A program made the position numbers and the translations under genes. 64,000 bases of DNA. It comes from Roseimaritima sediminicola (lineage in GTDB: Bacteria; Planctomycetota; Planctomycetia; Pirellulales; Pirellulaceae). This document shows positions 36,252 through 46,556 of this stretch, one piece after another. The DNA is taken from NCBI RefSeq assembly GCF_009618275.1, contig NZ_WIAD01000029.1, positions 1 to 64,000 on the forward strand, given 5' to 3'. How positions within the stretch are numbered: the stretch's first letter is position 1; each line of letters opens with the position of its first letter. The notes under the pieces were generated by a model. It had not been told where the DNA came from. It saw nothing but the letters and a program-made list of their open reading frames with translations, and did no database searches.

Positions 36252-37043
36252 TCAGTTGTCCGAGAATTCGACCGGCACGGTGTCCCAGTCGGGTACGCAG
36301 CGCGGTTGGCTCTGCCCGGTCACGAGGCTCATCATCCACTGGTCCATTTGTCGCAAGACCGGGACCAGCATTTCGTCGTTGGACTCGAACTGGCGGACTT
36401 CGACACGCATCTTGGCGGCGCTCAACAGGCGCAGGTCATCGGCCAACGCATCCGGCGAGAAATCTTTGCACTGCGTTGCGATGGCCAACAACATATTCAG
36501 ATCCCGGACCTGCTGCAGATTCGCCAGCGGCCGGCAGCCGCCCGGGAATCCGCCGCCCAGCGAGATCACGCCAGCGAATCGCCGGGGGGACCGCAGGGCG
36601 ATGCGTTGGGCCATGGTGCCGCCGCCCTTGTAGCCGGCGATGAAGATCCGTTCGGGGTGGATCGAGTAACGCTGCGAAGCTTGGTCGATGGCGTCCATCA
36701 CGGCTTGTTCGGCCGAGACGATCCCGCTGGCCGTGTGCATCCAGTCGTAGCGGTGACCGGACGCATCGGCGGCGCGGCTGCCACGGACGCCGACGCCCAC
36801 ATAGTTCTGGACGCTGACATGCGGCAGCACTTGCGAGATCTGTTGTTCGGCGGCCCCGTCATCATGCAACCAGACGACCAGCGGATACGCGTAGTTTTTC
36901 TCGTAGCGGGTGGGCAAGAAAAACGCCAAAGGAGTTTCCTTGGCGTCGTCGAGCAAGAATGGAGCTTTCAGAGGCTGCCGTCCCTTGGATTGCTTGGTTC
37001 CCGTTTTTGTGTTCCACGTATCCGATTGAGGCAGTCGGTTCAT
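36252..37043 (-). CDS. alpha/beta-hydrolase-like protein lacking the nucleophile serine
   Basis: The protein has 263 residues from the ATG at 37043. It looks like a phospholipase/carboxylesterase or polyhydroxybutyrate-depolymerase fold: PLVVWLHDDGAAEQQI (strand 3 and oxyanion loop), VGVGVRGSRA, then a helix-strand IHPERIFIAGYKGGGTMA (residues about 128-143). The nucleophile elbow G-x-S-x-G reads GYKGG, so the serine is a lysine. The last helix lacks a clear catalytic His. It has no signal peptide. Hydrolysis by the usual mechanism is therefore unlikely, and a binding or scaffold role is inferred. Confidence 0.72.
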   Translation of the reverse strand: MNRLPQSDTWNTKTGTKQSKGRQPLKAPFLLDDAKETPLAFFLPTRYEKNYAYPLVVWLHDDGAAEQQISQVLPHVSVQNYVGVGVRGSRAADASGHRYDWMHTASGIVSAEQAVMDAIDQASQRYSIHPERIFIAGYKGGGTMAQRIALRSPRRFAGVISLGGGFPGGCRPLANLQQVRDLNMLLAIATQCKDFSPDALADDLRLLSAAKMRVEVRQFESNDEMLVPVLRQMDQWMMSLVTGQSQPRCVPDWDTVPVEFSDN

Positions 37044-37308
37044 GATCGCAGGGGGGCGGAGGGAGCTGGAGGAATGATCCTGACGCCGACCAAAGCGGCG
37101 GTCAAGAAGATCGTCATATGTTGACGCTAGCAAGCAGAAGGGAGGTCAATCACATGACGTTGCCGCGAAAAGGGGTGCTTAAAAAGGTTGGATGCACCAG
37201 AACGCCGCTCGGTTTTCCCGGAGGGGATCGCGAGCGGGTTCAGCAAGCTTGAAGGGGCGAAATCTACTGCGCCCAGGCGGCCGATGTCAACCTTAAGCCG
37301 CCCAGATT

Positions 37309-38298
<990 letters not shown>

Positions 38299-38368
38299 TC
38301 AAAAGCAAATGTGTGCCGATTGCTCACCCGCATATCCTCAGCGTTGGGGGCCGGCGGTCAAGTAGACG

Positions 38369-39826
38369 TCAGCGTGGGGGCGGTGCGCCGCGCTGCAGTT
38401 CACGATCCATCTCCCGCTCTCGCCGCCGCTGGACATGGCGGCGGTCGCGGCGGCCCACCCACCACACGCCGCCGGCAATCACGACCAACGCCACCAGAAA
38501 AGCAATCGCGACGACGGCCTGACCGTCGATTCCGCCGCCGGCGACCCGAACGTCGCGGACAAAGATCTGCGAAGCCATCAGCAGCGGACCGAACTGACGC
38601 CCGGCCTGCTGGGCGTCCATGTACTCGGTGTCGTAGCTCCACTGGCGATAGTAAAACCCGTTCACGCGGATCGGGACGCGGAGCATGGTGACGGCCGAAC
38701 CCGCGCCCACCTGCCGGTCCATCCGCTCTGTCAACTGCGGCGGCAACGTGACAGCCACCACCGATACCGGATAACGATTGGCGAACTCGATCGGCGACTC
38801 GGTTTCCTCGCCGCCTGTTTCGCCGCGTTCTGGTTCGCCGCGTCCCGGTTCGCCGCGTCCTGGTTCGGCCTCCGCCGGCTCGGGCTGGATCACCACCCGC
38901 CCTTCGACTCGTCCGAAACAATCCAGTTGCCAGTAGTGGTCCTGCGAAATCGCCAGACGCGTTTGTTCGGCTGCAGACAATTGGATCCGAGTCACACGCA
39001 CCGTTTCCAGCGGCATGGTGACCCACTGGCCGATGTGGCCCTTGGAATCCTTTAACAGATCGATCACATCGACCGGGGAGGGCGGGGGACCGGCGTCCGC
39101 CGCGTCGTGGCCACGATAGGCCTCCGCGGCGGCCAGCAGTTCGAAAAAGGGTTCGTCCGCGGCCAGCGGCCGTTTGTCGTTGCTGGCCACGCTGTCGATG
39201 CGTCCGACGTCAAAGCCGACCGCGGCCAGCAGGCGTTGGCCCGCCACGGCGACCGCTTCGTCGGCGGCCGGATACCACTGAATATGAGGCGCGGCGACAA
39301 CCAGAGGTTGGCCTCGTTCGTCGGTGCGGAGCACAACGCCGACGACACGCACGCGGTGCGGCTGCGTTTTGCCTGCCCCTCTGCTCCACTGCCTCGGCAC
39401 CTGATGGGTGATCACATAGCGAGCCGAATCGTCCAGGCGAAACCGAAACAGCCGCGGCATCTGCAGCACCTCGGCTTGCTGCTGTGGCACGGCGACACCG
39501 GCCACGTCCACGGCCCGGCCCTCCCAGCGGATCACGTCGCCAGCGACGTAGCGCTGCGCGGCCGCTTCCTCGTCGCCCTTGGGCAAACGTTTCTGTAACG
39601 CGGTCTCGCCGGCGCGCCGCAACTGATACAACAATTGGGCTGCGGCCGTACGAGCGTCTTCATCTTGGGGCCGAGCCAGCCACTGCGCCGCCTGTTCGAC
39701 CTGCTGTTGGGAATAGCCGGCCAACAAGGGCAGGGCGGACTCACCTCGCAGCGGCGTCGCCAGCGGGCCGGCCTGAAACAGGCCCCAGCCGACGGCGATG
39801 AACCAAAACGTGCCGAAGCGGATCAT
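38369..39826 (-). CDS. exported single-pass membrane protein, unknown; second gene of a coupled pair
   Basis: The protein has 485 residues with a signal peptide (FGTFWFIAVGWGLFQAGPLAT). A large periplasmic part has helical and beta-rich segments. A membrane helix near the end (AVVAIAFLVALVVIAGGVWWV) is followed by a basic Arg-rich tail. A Glu/Pro/Gly/Arg repeat (EPGRGEPGRGEPERGE) lies around residues 318-334. The part from IGQWVTMPLETVRV through YWQLDCFGRVEG to FGPLLMASQIFVR resembles the last third of the partner protein. Start and stop overlap the upstream gene by ATGA, so both are made together. Function not recognised. Confidence 0.6.
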   Translation of the reverse strand: MIRFGTFWFIAVGWGLFQAGPLATPLRGESALPLLAGYSQQQVEQAAQWLARPQDEDARTAAAQLLYQLRRAGETALQKRLPKGDEEAAAQRYVAGDVIRWEGRAVDVAGVAVPQQQAEVLQMPRLFRFRLDDSARYVITHQVPRQWSRGAGKTQPHRVRVVGVVLRTDERGQPLVVAAPHIQWYPAADEAVAVAGQRLLAAVGFDVGRIDSVASNDKRPLAADEPFFELLAAAEAYRGHDAADAGPPPSPVDVIDLLKDSKGHIGQWVTMPLETVRVTRIQLSAAEQTRLAISQDHYWQLDCFGRVEGRVVIQPEPAEAEPGRGEPGRGEPERGETGGEETESPIEFANRYPVSVVAVTLPPQLTERMDRQVGAGSAVTMLRVPIRVNGFYYRQWSYDTEYMDAQQAGRQFGPLLMASQIFVRDVRVAGGGIDGQAVVAIAFLVALVVIAGGVWWVGRRDRRHVQRRREREMDRELQRGAPPPR

Positions 39827-41178
39827 TGCGAATCGTTCTCGATGTGTGAGGAGGGTGAGTCACGCGGTGGCCGGGAATTGCGATCGTTGGTCTGCAGATC
39901 GCCCAGGCCCTTGGGGACCAGCGGCGGCGAGCGGCGTGCGGCCCGCAGTTGCCGCGAGGTCACGCGGCTGTGCCACAGCAAGCCACCGGCCAAGGCAAGG
40001 CCGATCGCCGCGGCGATTCCCACCAGCCAGACAAGCGATGGTTCTTGGGGAGCGGTCTCGGGAGCCGCCGCAGCGGGTTGCCGAGGCCAGACGCGTCCGA
40101 CGATGACGGGGCTCTCCGCCGCGCCGCCGGCCGCACCGTACAACCGTCGCTTGAGAAACCGGCCGGCCGCCGCGATTCGAGGCCCGTGCATCAACGTCGC
40201 CTCCGGCCCCACCGCGGCCACGTCTTCGGGAACGTCCGGCGCATACAGGATCACGGCTCGCTCGGTCCCATCATCGGGGCGCAGCCACACCTCCCAGTAC
40301 CGCTGGACACCAAACGGATTCGCTTTGGCTTCGACCGGCACCGCGCGGGCGACGCGTCCGTACATCCACACGGCTCGGCCCAAATACGCTTGGGGCTGCT
40401 GCATCAGCGGAACCACGCCCACGTGCCGCGGCGGCGGCTGGGTCATTAAAAAGGTTTCGCGAAACCCCGGCTCCGCAGCCAGCTCCAGGTAGCGATAAAA
40501 GGCATCGGCATCGGCGCCCCGCCAGATCGTTCCATCCAAAACGGCCGCCTGATAGACCCGGTCGAGCGCCTGCTGCAACGCGTGGAGGTTCTCCGCGCGG
40601 ACCGCCCCGAGCGTGGCTGCGGCTTCGTCCGAATCGTGGGCGGGCACCTGCGACTCGATGGCCGCCCGCAGATTCGTCAGCGCCGCCGCCTGATCGGCTT
40701 GCACCGCGTACTCCTCCGGCGACGCTGCGGATTGCCGCTGGCGCCACGTGGCCAACCACCGCGTCAATCGCTGCTGATGCTCCCGGTCCAACTGCCGAAC
40801 CCACTGCCGCACATCCTCATCCCCCCCGTAGCTGAAGTCGCCAGACTTTGGCCCCCCATCCACCCCGTCGCCGACCTCGCCAGACTTTGGACTCCCATCC
40901 ACCCCGTCGCCGACCTCGCCAGACTTTGGACCCTCCTCCGCCGCGTCGCTGAAGTCGCCAGACGTTGGACCCGCACCGGGGCGAATTAATTCGGGCGGGG
41001 CTTCGGGAAAGAAGGGCCGATAAATCTTCGGATCGGCGGCCTGGCGCATGACCACCAGCACGACCCCCAAGGCCAGCACCAACCGAACCACCCGCCGCAT
41101 CGACTGACTCGACTCACGGCGAACATCGCGGCGCTGACGATACAGGTTGCGATCGCTGAAGTTGGATGGGATCCGCAT
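39823..41178 (-). CDS. exported single-pass membrane protein with in-frame 13-residue repeats; first gene of a coupled pair
   Basis: The protein has 451 residues from the ATG at 41178; a start at 41280 is open but lacks a leader. The N-terminal basic region is followed by a hydrophobic segment (VVRLVLALGVVLVVM) that acts as signal anchor. Residues about 70-120 are four 13-residue units of the type GPKSGEVGDGVDG, encoded by 39-bp DNA repeats related to the intergenic CCAGACTTTGG family. Then comes a helical domain, a beta domain (LGRAVWMYGRVARA, YWEVWLRPDDG, MHGPRIAAAGRFLKR), and a second membrane helix (LVWLVGIAAAIGLALAGGLLW). No catalytic motif seen. Confidence 0.62.
   Translation of the reverse strand: MRIPSNFSDRNLYRQRRDVRRESSQSMRRVVRLVLALGVVLVVMRQAADPKIYRPFFPEAPPELIRPGAGPTSGDFSDAAEEGPKSGEVGDGVDGSPKSGEVGDGVDGGPKSGDFSYGGDEDVRQWVRQLDREHQQRLTRWLATWRQRQSAASPEEYAVQADQAAALTNLRAAIESQVPAHDSDEAAATLGAVRAENLHALQQALDRVYQAAVLDGTIWRGADADAFYRYLELAAEPGFRETFLMTQPPPRHVGVVPLMQQPQAYLGRAVWMYGRVARAVPVEAKANPFGVQRYWEVWLRPDDGTERAVILYAPDVPEDVAAVGPEATLMHGPRIAAAGRFLKRRLYGAAGGAAESPVIVGRVWPRQPAAAAPETAPQEPSLVWLVGIAAAIGLALAGGLLWHSRVTSRQLRAARRSPPLVPKGLGDLQTNDRNSRPPRDSPSSHIENDSQ
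40828..40970. repeat. 39-bp repeat, 4 copies, inside a coding sequence
   Basis: CGCCAGACTTTGG occurs at 40839, 40878 and 40917, and with one change (CGCCAGACGTTGG) at 40956, exactly 39 bases apart. The reverse complement contains CCAAAGTCTGGCGA, the core of the intergenic family found at 7768, 25839 and 58886. The period is a multiple of three, so the reading frame of the gene is kept. Confidence 0.93.
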
Positions 41179-41399
41179 CGAAACAGCACTCGCACAGGGC
41201 GACCGGAGAGAATTCAAGAAAGCCCGCAGGCGACCAGCGCGGACCGCTACGGACCCTGCAAACGTTACGAACCTCAGCATAACCGATCCGCCAGGATCAA
41301 GCCGCCCGTGCTTTAGTGTGAATAATGGAATGGATCGGTTATCCTTGAAGAAAGGAACGCACCTTTCTTGTCGACCCGCTTAGGTCAGGTATTGCCCAT

Positions 41400-44300
41400 A
41401 TGCGTCACCCCACTGTGCTCGTTCGTACCGGTCGCGCTGCTTGGCGCACGCGCCTGCTGCCGGCGGCGGTTCTCGCCGCGGCCATCCTCTGCATGGGCTG
41501 TCCGCAGGGGTCGGCCGGAGAACCGGCCGAGAACTTTCTGAAGCGATTGCGAGCGGCCGGTTACTACGACGTGGCCTTGGACTACCTGGAAGACCTGGAT
41601 TCCTACCCCGGCGTACCGTCGGAGCTGCGCGATGCGGTGGCCCTGGAGCGGGCACAGATCTATCTGGAAGCCGCCGGAGCGACGCGTTTGGCCGACGAAC
41701 GCGAGCAGTATTTCGAAGCCGGCGAAGAGGCGCTGCGGGAATTCATCGACAGCAAACCGGAGCACCCGCGAGTCAGCGAAGCGCGCATGAAACTGGGCAC
41801 GCGGCAATTGATCCACGCGATGGTCCTGATGCAGTCGGGCAACCTGGACGATGCGACGCGCACCAAGGCCCGCGAGGAATACCTCGAAGCCGCCGGAACA
41901 TTCGACACGGCCATCGAATCGCTGCGATCCGAACTCGAGGCGATGCCCACCGGACAGATCGACGAAGAGACTAATCCGGGTTTGACCGAGCGACGTGAAC
42001 GCTACCGCGGCGAGTACATGCAGGCCCAATTGCAAGCCGGACAGGCGCGACGCCTGGCCGCCGAAACCTACGAAAATCCAGCTCAAGACGGCAAATCGCT
42101 GCTGGAAGACGCCCTCGCGCGGCTGACCGAATTCAGTGACAAGTACAGCGGGTTTCCGCCCGGCGCGATGGCCATGCTGTATCGAGGCCAGGTCCAGCAG
42201 TTGCTGGGACAGGACAAGGCGGCCCTGGACAGCTACCAACGCGTGCAGGAGCAGGTCAATGACGACCGGCTTCGCAAGGCCAAGATCGAAGCGGCTACGG
42301 GAACGATCCAGCTGCGTCTGGCCGAGAAGCCGCCGCAGCCCCTGGCGGCGATCGAGCGTGGCCAACCCTGGATCGACGACGCTCGGCCGAACGAAAAACG
42401 GATGCCCGAGGTGCAGGCTCTGAGACTGGCCCTGGCCAAGGCCTACCTGGAACACCGCAAAACCGCCGAGACGCCCAAGGAGAAAAAGGACGCTCTCAGC
42501 AGCGCCCGACAATTGCTCAACGATGCCCGCCGCGTGCCCGGCCCCCACGTCGAAGAAACACAGACCCTGCTCGCCTCGCTGGGTATCGATACCGGCGAGG
42601 CCGATCCGGTGGCCAGCGCCGAAGCTCCGGCCAGTTTGGATGAAGCCATCACGGCCGCCAAAACGCTGATCCAGACCAGCGACCAATTGGTGCTGACCGA
42701 GCAAATTTTGCAGAACAAGATGAAGGAAGGCGGCGACCAGGCGGCCCTGCAAGCCGAACTGGACAGCCTGCACGAAAACCTCCGCACCCAGCGACAGACC
42801 GCCGCCAGCGTGCTCCGTCAGGGCTTGGCGTTGGTCCGCCCGGACAGCGATCTGGACCAGGTGAACGTGGGCCGCAACCTGCTCAGCTACGTGCTGTTTC
42901 GGCTGGAACGCTTTCGCGAAGCCGCCGCGGTGGGCGAGTTTCTGGCGACGACCAACCCCGGTGACCCGCTGGGCCTGAGCGGTGGTCTGACGGCCCTGAA
43001 CGCCATGCAGTCCCTGGTTCGCTCGGCCGACGACGAACATCGCGACGAGATGCTGACCGGCCTGAACGCCATCGGTTCCCTGCTGATCCAACACTGGCCC
43101 AACGATCCTTCGGTCGCCAGCGCCCGCGGGGCTCTGATCGCCGTGGCCCTCAATCAAGAACGCTGGGACGACGCCCGCAAACACCTCGATGCCACCCCCG
43201 ATGACGCGCCGGACAAAGCCTATTTTCTGCGGATCATGGGCAACCTGATGTGGAATCGTTACCTGCTGCGTTTGCAAGCCGACAGCGACGACACCGCGGC
43301 GGCGGACCTGTTGCCGGTGGCCGAAAACGATCTGCAGGCCGGACTCAAACCGCTCCAGCCCGCCGACCTGACCCAGAATGAATTGGATGCGGCACTGGTC
43401 TACGTCAAAGTCCTGCTGCGTCAGAACAAAGACCAACAAGCCGTCGCGGCCCTCGAACACCCCGCCTACGGACCGCTGACGCATGCCGACAAGGGCGACC
43501 AGGACTACCAGTTCAAAGCCTACACGACCGCCCTGCAGGTGATCATCGGCCAGATGTCCAGCATGGATGCCGACACCGCGGCGCTGACCGACAAGGCGTC
43601 GCAGATCGTCGGCAAGATGCAGCAGGTGGCCGCCGGCAGTGACGAAGCCAAAACGCGCATGGCGGACAACTTTCGCTCCTTGGCCCGTGACATTCGCGAG
43701 CAACTGGAAACCGCGCCGCCGGCCAAGAAAGCCACTCTGATGTCGGCCTTTGAAACCCTGATGAGCGGATTGGCGGCGGCCGACAACCAGGCGTCGACCC
43801 TGATCATGGTCGGTCAATCCTTCGCCCAGATCGGCGAAAGCGCGATGGAAAACCCGGACCGCAAGGCGGAGGGCAAAGCCGCCGAACTGCTCGGCCGCGC
43901 CAGCGAGATGCTCCGCGAAGCCCTCGCCAAGGTCGAGGATGCCGACACCGAGCTCCGCGTTTATTACCAGCTGGGACGTGTCGAACGTCTAAGAGGTGAG
44001 TACGCAGCGGCCGTAAAAGAGTTACTAGAGGTAGTCAAACGCAAACCCACGATGCTGACCGCTCAAGAAGAAGCCGCTTTGGCACTCGAGCAGTGGGGCA
44101 TGGCCTCCGAGGGCAAACGAGCCCAGAAGGCGCACGGCTGGGCCATGCGGGGTGTGTATCCGGACGCGAACAAAAAGAATCAGATCTGGGGCTGGAACAC
44201 GATCGGCAAACGCACCGCCGGCAATCCCAAGTTCCGCGAAGCGTTCTTCAACGCCCGCTACCACCTGGCCCTCAACCGCTTTCTCGAAGGTCGAGCGATC

Positions 44301-44471
44301 AACGACAAGAAAATCTTCCTCAGCAGCATCAGCATGATCCGCGACGTCTACACGTTCTACCCTGAGATGGGGGGGCCGCAGTGGCGGGCCAAGTTCGACC
44401 AGCTGTTACAACAGGCGCAATCGGCCGCCGGCCAACCACCCGAGGGCCTGGAAGCCTTCGAATCGTCCTGA
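41400..44471 (+). CDS. large exported TPR-type repeat protein of the ExbB/ExbD cluster
   Basis: The protein has 1023 residues. An Arg-rich start is followed by a hydrophobic leader (LLPAAVLAAAILCMGCPQG), with CMGC at the end resembling a lipobox. The rest is nearly all helical with repeated helix-turn-helix units of TPR type (AENFLKRLRAAGYYDVALDYL, LERFREAAAVGEFLATTNPGD, YYQLGRVERLRGEYAAAVKEL). No enzymatic motif is present. Four genes follow on the same strand: a smaller TPR protein, an ExbB-type channel and two ExbD-type proteins. A periplasmic scaffold that passes force from the proton channel is the likely role. The start site is after a spacer of about 220 bases. Confidence 0.8.
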   Translation: MRHPTVLVRTGRAAWRTRLLPAAVLAAAILCMGCPQGSAGEPAENFLKRLRAAGYYDVALDYLEDLDSYPGVPSELRDAVALERAQIYLEAAGATRLADEREQYFEAGEEALREFIDSKPEHPRVSEARMKLGTRQLIHAMVLMQSGNLDDATRTKAREEYLEAAGTFDTAIESLRSELEAMPTGQIDEETNPGLTERRERYRGEYMQAQLQAGQARRLAAETYENPAQDGKSLLEDALARLTEFSDKYSGFPPGAMAMLYRGQVQQLLGQDKAALDSYQRVQEQVNDDRLRKAKIEAATGTIQLRLAEKPPQPLAAIERGQPWIDDARPNEKRMPEVQALRLALAKAYLEHRKTAETPKEKKDALSSARQLLNDARRVPGPHVEETQTLLASLGIDTGEADPVASAEAPASLDEAITAAKTLIQTSDQLVLTEQILQNKMKEGGDQAALQAELDSLHENLRTQRQTAASVLRQGLALVRPDSDLDQVNVGRNLLSYVLFRLERFREAAAVGEFLATTNPGDPLGLSGGLTALNAMQSLVRSADDEHRDEMLTGLNAIGSLLIQHWPNDPSVASARGALIAVALNQERWDDARKHLDATPDDAPDKAYFLRIMGNLMWNRYLLRLQADSDDTAAADLLPVAENDLQAGLKPLQPADLTQNELDAALVYVKVLLRQNKDQQAVAALEHPAYGPLTHADKGDQDYQFKAYTTALQVIIGQMSSMDADTAALTDKASQIVGKMQQVAAGSDEAKTRMADNFRSLARDIREQLETAPPAKKATLMSAFETLMSGLAAADNQASTLIMVGQSFAQIGESAMENPDRKAEGKAAELLGRASEMLREALAKVEDADTELRVYYQLGRVERLRGEYAAAVKELLEVVKRKPTMLTAQEEAALALEQWGMASEGKRAQKAHGWAMRGVYPDANKKNQIWGWNTIGKRTAGNPKFREAFFNARYHLALNRFLEGRAINDKKIFLSSISMIRDVYTFYPEMGGPQWRAKFDQLLQQAQSAAGQPPEGLEAFESS

Positions 44472-44546
44472 TCCGCCGGGCCGGTCCCCGCGGCCGAATT
44501 ATGCTTGTCTTCAGTGCCTCCGTTCGTTCATCCATTTCTGCCATCC

Positions 44547-45578
44547 ATGCTCATGCCCCGCTTTCATCGAGTTGCCATCTGCTTTCTGGCGATCGCCCTT
44601 TCCGCGCCCGCGGTGTGGGCCCAGAACGATCGCATCTTTCCGGTCACCGGCAATCCCATCACCGGCAAAGTCCAAACCGTCACCAAAAACGGCATCGCCG
44701 TCCTGGCCGGCGGTGCGGAACAACAGATCCTGGCCAACCGGATCGAAAAGATCATGTACGCCGGCGACCCCGCCCCGCTGACGCGCGGCCGCGAGTTTGC
44801 TCTGGACGGGCAGTACGAGATGGCGCTGGAGGAACTGAAGAAAATTAATCTTGGCGAGCTCCGCCGCAAATTGATCACCCAGGACGCGCTCTATTATCGC
44901 CTGTTGGCCGAAGCCAAACTGTCGCTGGTCGGTAAAGGCAGCCGAGCGACCGCGACGACCAACCTGGTGGGCTTTGTGCAAAAGCATTCCGACAGCTGGC
45001 ACTACTACAAGGCGGCCCGTTTGCTGGGTGACCTGGCGATGGCCGAAGGCAAGTATTCGATGGCGCGCAGCTCCTACGGCGTGATCGGCAAAGCGGCCGC
45101 GCCGGAGTGGAAGGTAGAATCGGTGTACCTAACCAGCCGGGTACAGCTCCGCGAAGGCCAGGCCGACCAGGCCCAAGCGGGTTTTCAGAAAGTAACCGAG
45201 GCGCGCGTCGATTCCCCGCAAGGCGCCCGCCTGCAACGCTTGGCCAAAGCCGGATTGGTGGCCGCCCTGGGGGCCCAAGGAAAGACCGACGAAGCGATCA
45301 AGCTTTCTCAGAACCTGATCGCCGAACTCTCGCCGACCGACAACGAACTGGCCGCTCGGATCTATAACGCTCGCGGCCGAGCCCTCGCTCAGGCCGACCA
45401 GAACGAAGCTGCCATCCGAGCTTACCTGCACACGCACCTGATGTTCTCCAGCGTTCCCGACGCCCACGTCGAAGCCCTCCAGGCGCTGGTCCAGCTGTGG
45501 CCCAAGGTCGGCAAGACCGATCGGGCCAACGAGATGCGACAGATCCTACAGCAAACCTATCCCGGCTGGGGTGGCTAG
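44547..45578 (+). CDS. exported TPR-type protein of the ExbB/ExbD cluster
   Basis: The protein has 343 residues from the ATG at 44547 (44553 also possible); an in-frame start at 44505 adds a poor leader. The signal peptide is VAICFLAIALSAPAVWAQ. A short beta part (ITGKVQTVTKNGIAVLAGG) is followed by helical repeats (FALDGQYEMALEELKKINLG, YYKAARLLGDLAMAEGKYSM, ARIYNARGRALAQADQNEAA). It probably binds the larger TPR protein or peptidoglycan. It stands 75 bases after the large TPR gene and about 96 bases before the ExbB-type gene. Confidence 0.78.
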   Translation: MLMPRFHRVAICFLAIALSAPAVWAQNDRIFPVTGNPITGKVQTVTKNGIAVLAGGAEQQILANRIEKIMYAGDPAPLTRGREFALDGQYEMALEELKKINLGELRRKLITQDALYYRLLAEAKLSLVGKGSRATATTNLVGFVQKHSDSWHYYKAARLLGDLAMAEGKYSMARSSYGVIGKAAAPEWKVESVYLTSRVQLREGQADQAQAGFQKVTEARVDSPQGARLQRLAKAGLVAALGAQGKTDEAIKLSQNLIAELSPTDNELAARIYNARGRALAQADQNEAAIRAYLHTHLMFSSVPDAHVEALQALVQLWPKVGKTDRANEMRQILQQTYPGWGG

Positions 45579-45674
45579 CGTTCACCGGTCGGACCCCGCA
45601 CTCGAGGTCCTTCCACACCTTCCCTTCACACCTCCAATACACCGCGTATTGAAACCGTTCTCGGAGCCTTGTCG

Positions 45675-46550
45675 ATGAATCAGCCGCTCGGTGCTAGCGC
45701 CGTTCTTCTACGTATCAAACTGTTCGTCCTGGCCTTGTTGGCCGTGGGCGTGGTGACGCTGTCGCTGCCGGCCCAGGCCCAAGACGACATGCTGGAATTG
45801 GACGAACCGGTGGCCGAAGAACCGGTCGAGGAGCCCGCCGACGACCAACCACCTGTCCAGGAAAACGCCAATCCGGGCGGTAACGACGGTGACAGTAGTC
45901 GCGAGAGCGATCAGACCTTTCTGGGCTGGATCGTCGATTCGCTGGGCTGGGGCTACCTGCTGATCTTCCTGGCCCTGTCGTTCACGCTGGTCAGTTTGTT
46001 GGTGATGAACCTGCTGGCTTCGCGACGCGAAAACCTGGTGCCGCAGGAATTGGTCGATGGCTTTGAAGAGAAACTGAACGAGAAAGAATTCCAGGCGGCC
46101 TACGACATGGCCCGCACCGACGAATCGGTCCTCGGACAAGTCCTCTCCGCCGGCCTGGCCAAGTTGTCACGCGGCTACAACCGAGCCCTGGAAGCGATGC
46201 AAGAGGTGGGCGAAGAGGAGAGCATGAAACTGGATCATCGGCTCAGCTACATGGCCCTGATCGGCAACCTCAGCCCCATGATCGGACTGTTCGGAACGGT
46301 GCACGGGATGATCAAATCGTTCCAGGTGATCGCCATCGCCGGCAGCACGCCCGAGCCGGCCGAGTTGGCCAAAGGGATCTCGACCGCGCTGCTGACGACG
46401 CTGGTGGGACTGGCCATCGCCATCCCCGCACTGGCCGCCTACAACATCCTCCGCAACCGCGTCGCTCGGCTGCTGCTGGAGGTGGGCGTGAGCAGCGAGA
46501 ACCTGATGAGCCGTTTCGAAGACGTGCAGCCCCAGACCGCGAAAAAGTAA
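45675..46550 (+). CDS. MotA/TolQ/ExbB proton channel family protein
   Basis: The protein has 291 residues from the ATG at 45675 (a TTG at 45669 is possible). It has a cleavable-looking signal peptide, then an acidic region of 45 residues (LDEPVAEEPVEEPADDQPP). The channel part has a first membrane helix (LGWGYLLIFLALSFTLVSLLVM), a cytoplasmic loop with RGYNRALEAMQEVGEEE, and the paired helices MALIGNLSPMIGLFGTVHGMI and GISTALLTTLVGLAIAIPAL. These are the signatures of the pentameric stator. The extra signal peptide and acidic periplasmic region are common in planctomycete members. Confidence 0.93.
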   Translation: MNQPLGASAVLLRIKLFVLALLAVGVVTLSLPAQAQDDMLELDEPVAEEPVEEPADDQPPVQENANPGGNDGDSSRESDQTFLGWIVDSLGWGYLLIFLALSFTLVSLLVMNLLASRRENLVPQELVDGFEEKLNEKEFQAAYDMARTDESVLGQVLSAGLAKLSRGYNRALEAMQEVGEEESMKLDHRLSYMALIGNLSPMIGLFGTVHGMIKSFQVIAIAGSTPEPAELAKGISTALLTTLVGLAIAIPALAAYNILRNRVARLLLEVGVSSENLMSRFEDVQPQTAKK

Positions 46551-46556
46551 GCCACG

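Noticed and set aside
41385-43817. Very long minus-strand open frame (810 codons) opposite the large TPR gene
   Set aside because: It is an antisense effect of GC-rich codon bias; the plus-strand frame has a leader, TPR pattern and conserved cluster context. The same reason holds for 15397-17301, 57038-58873 and 30074-31408.
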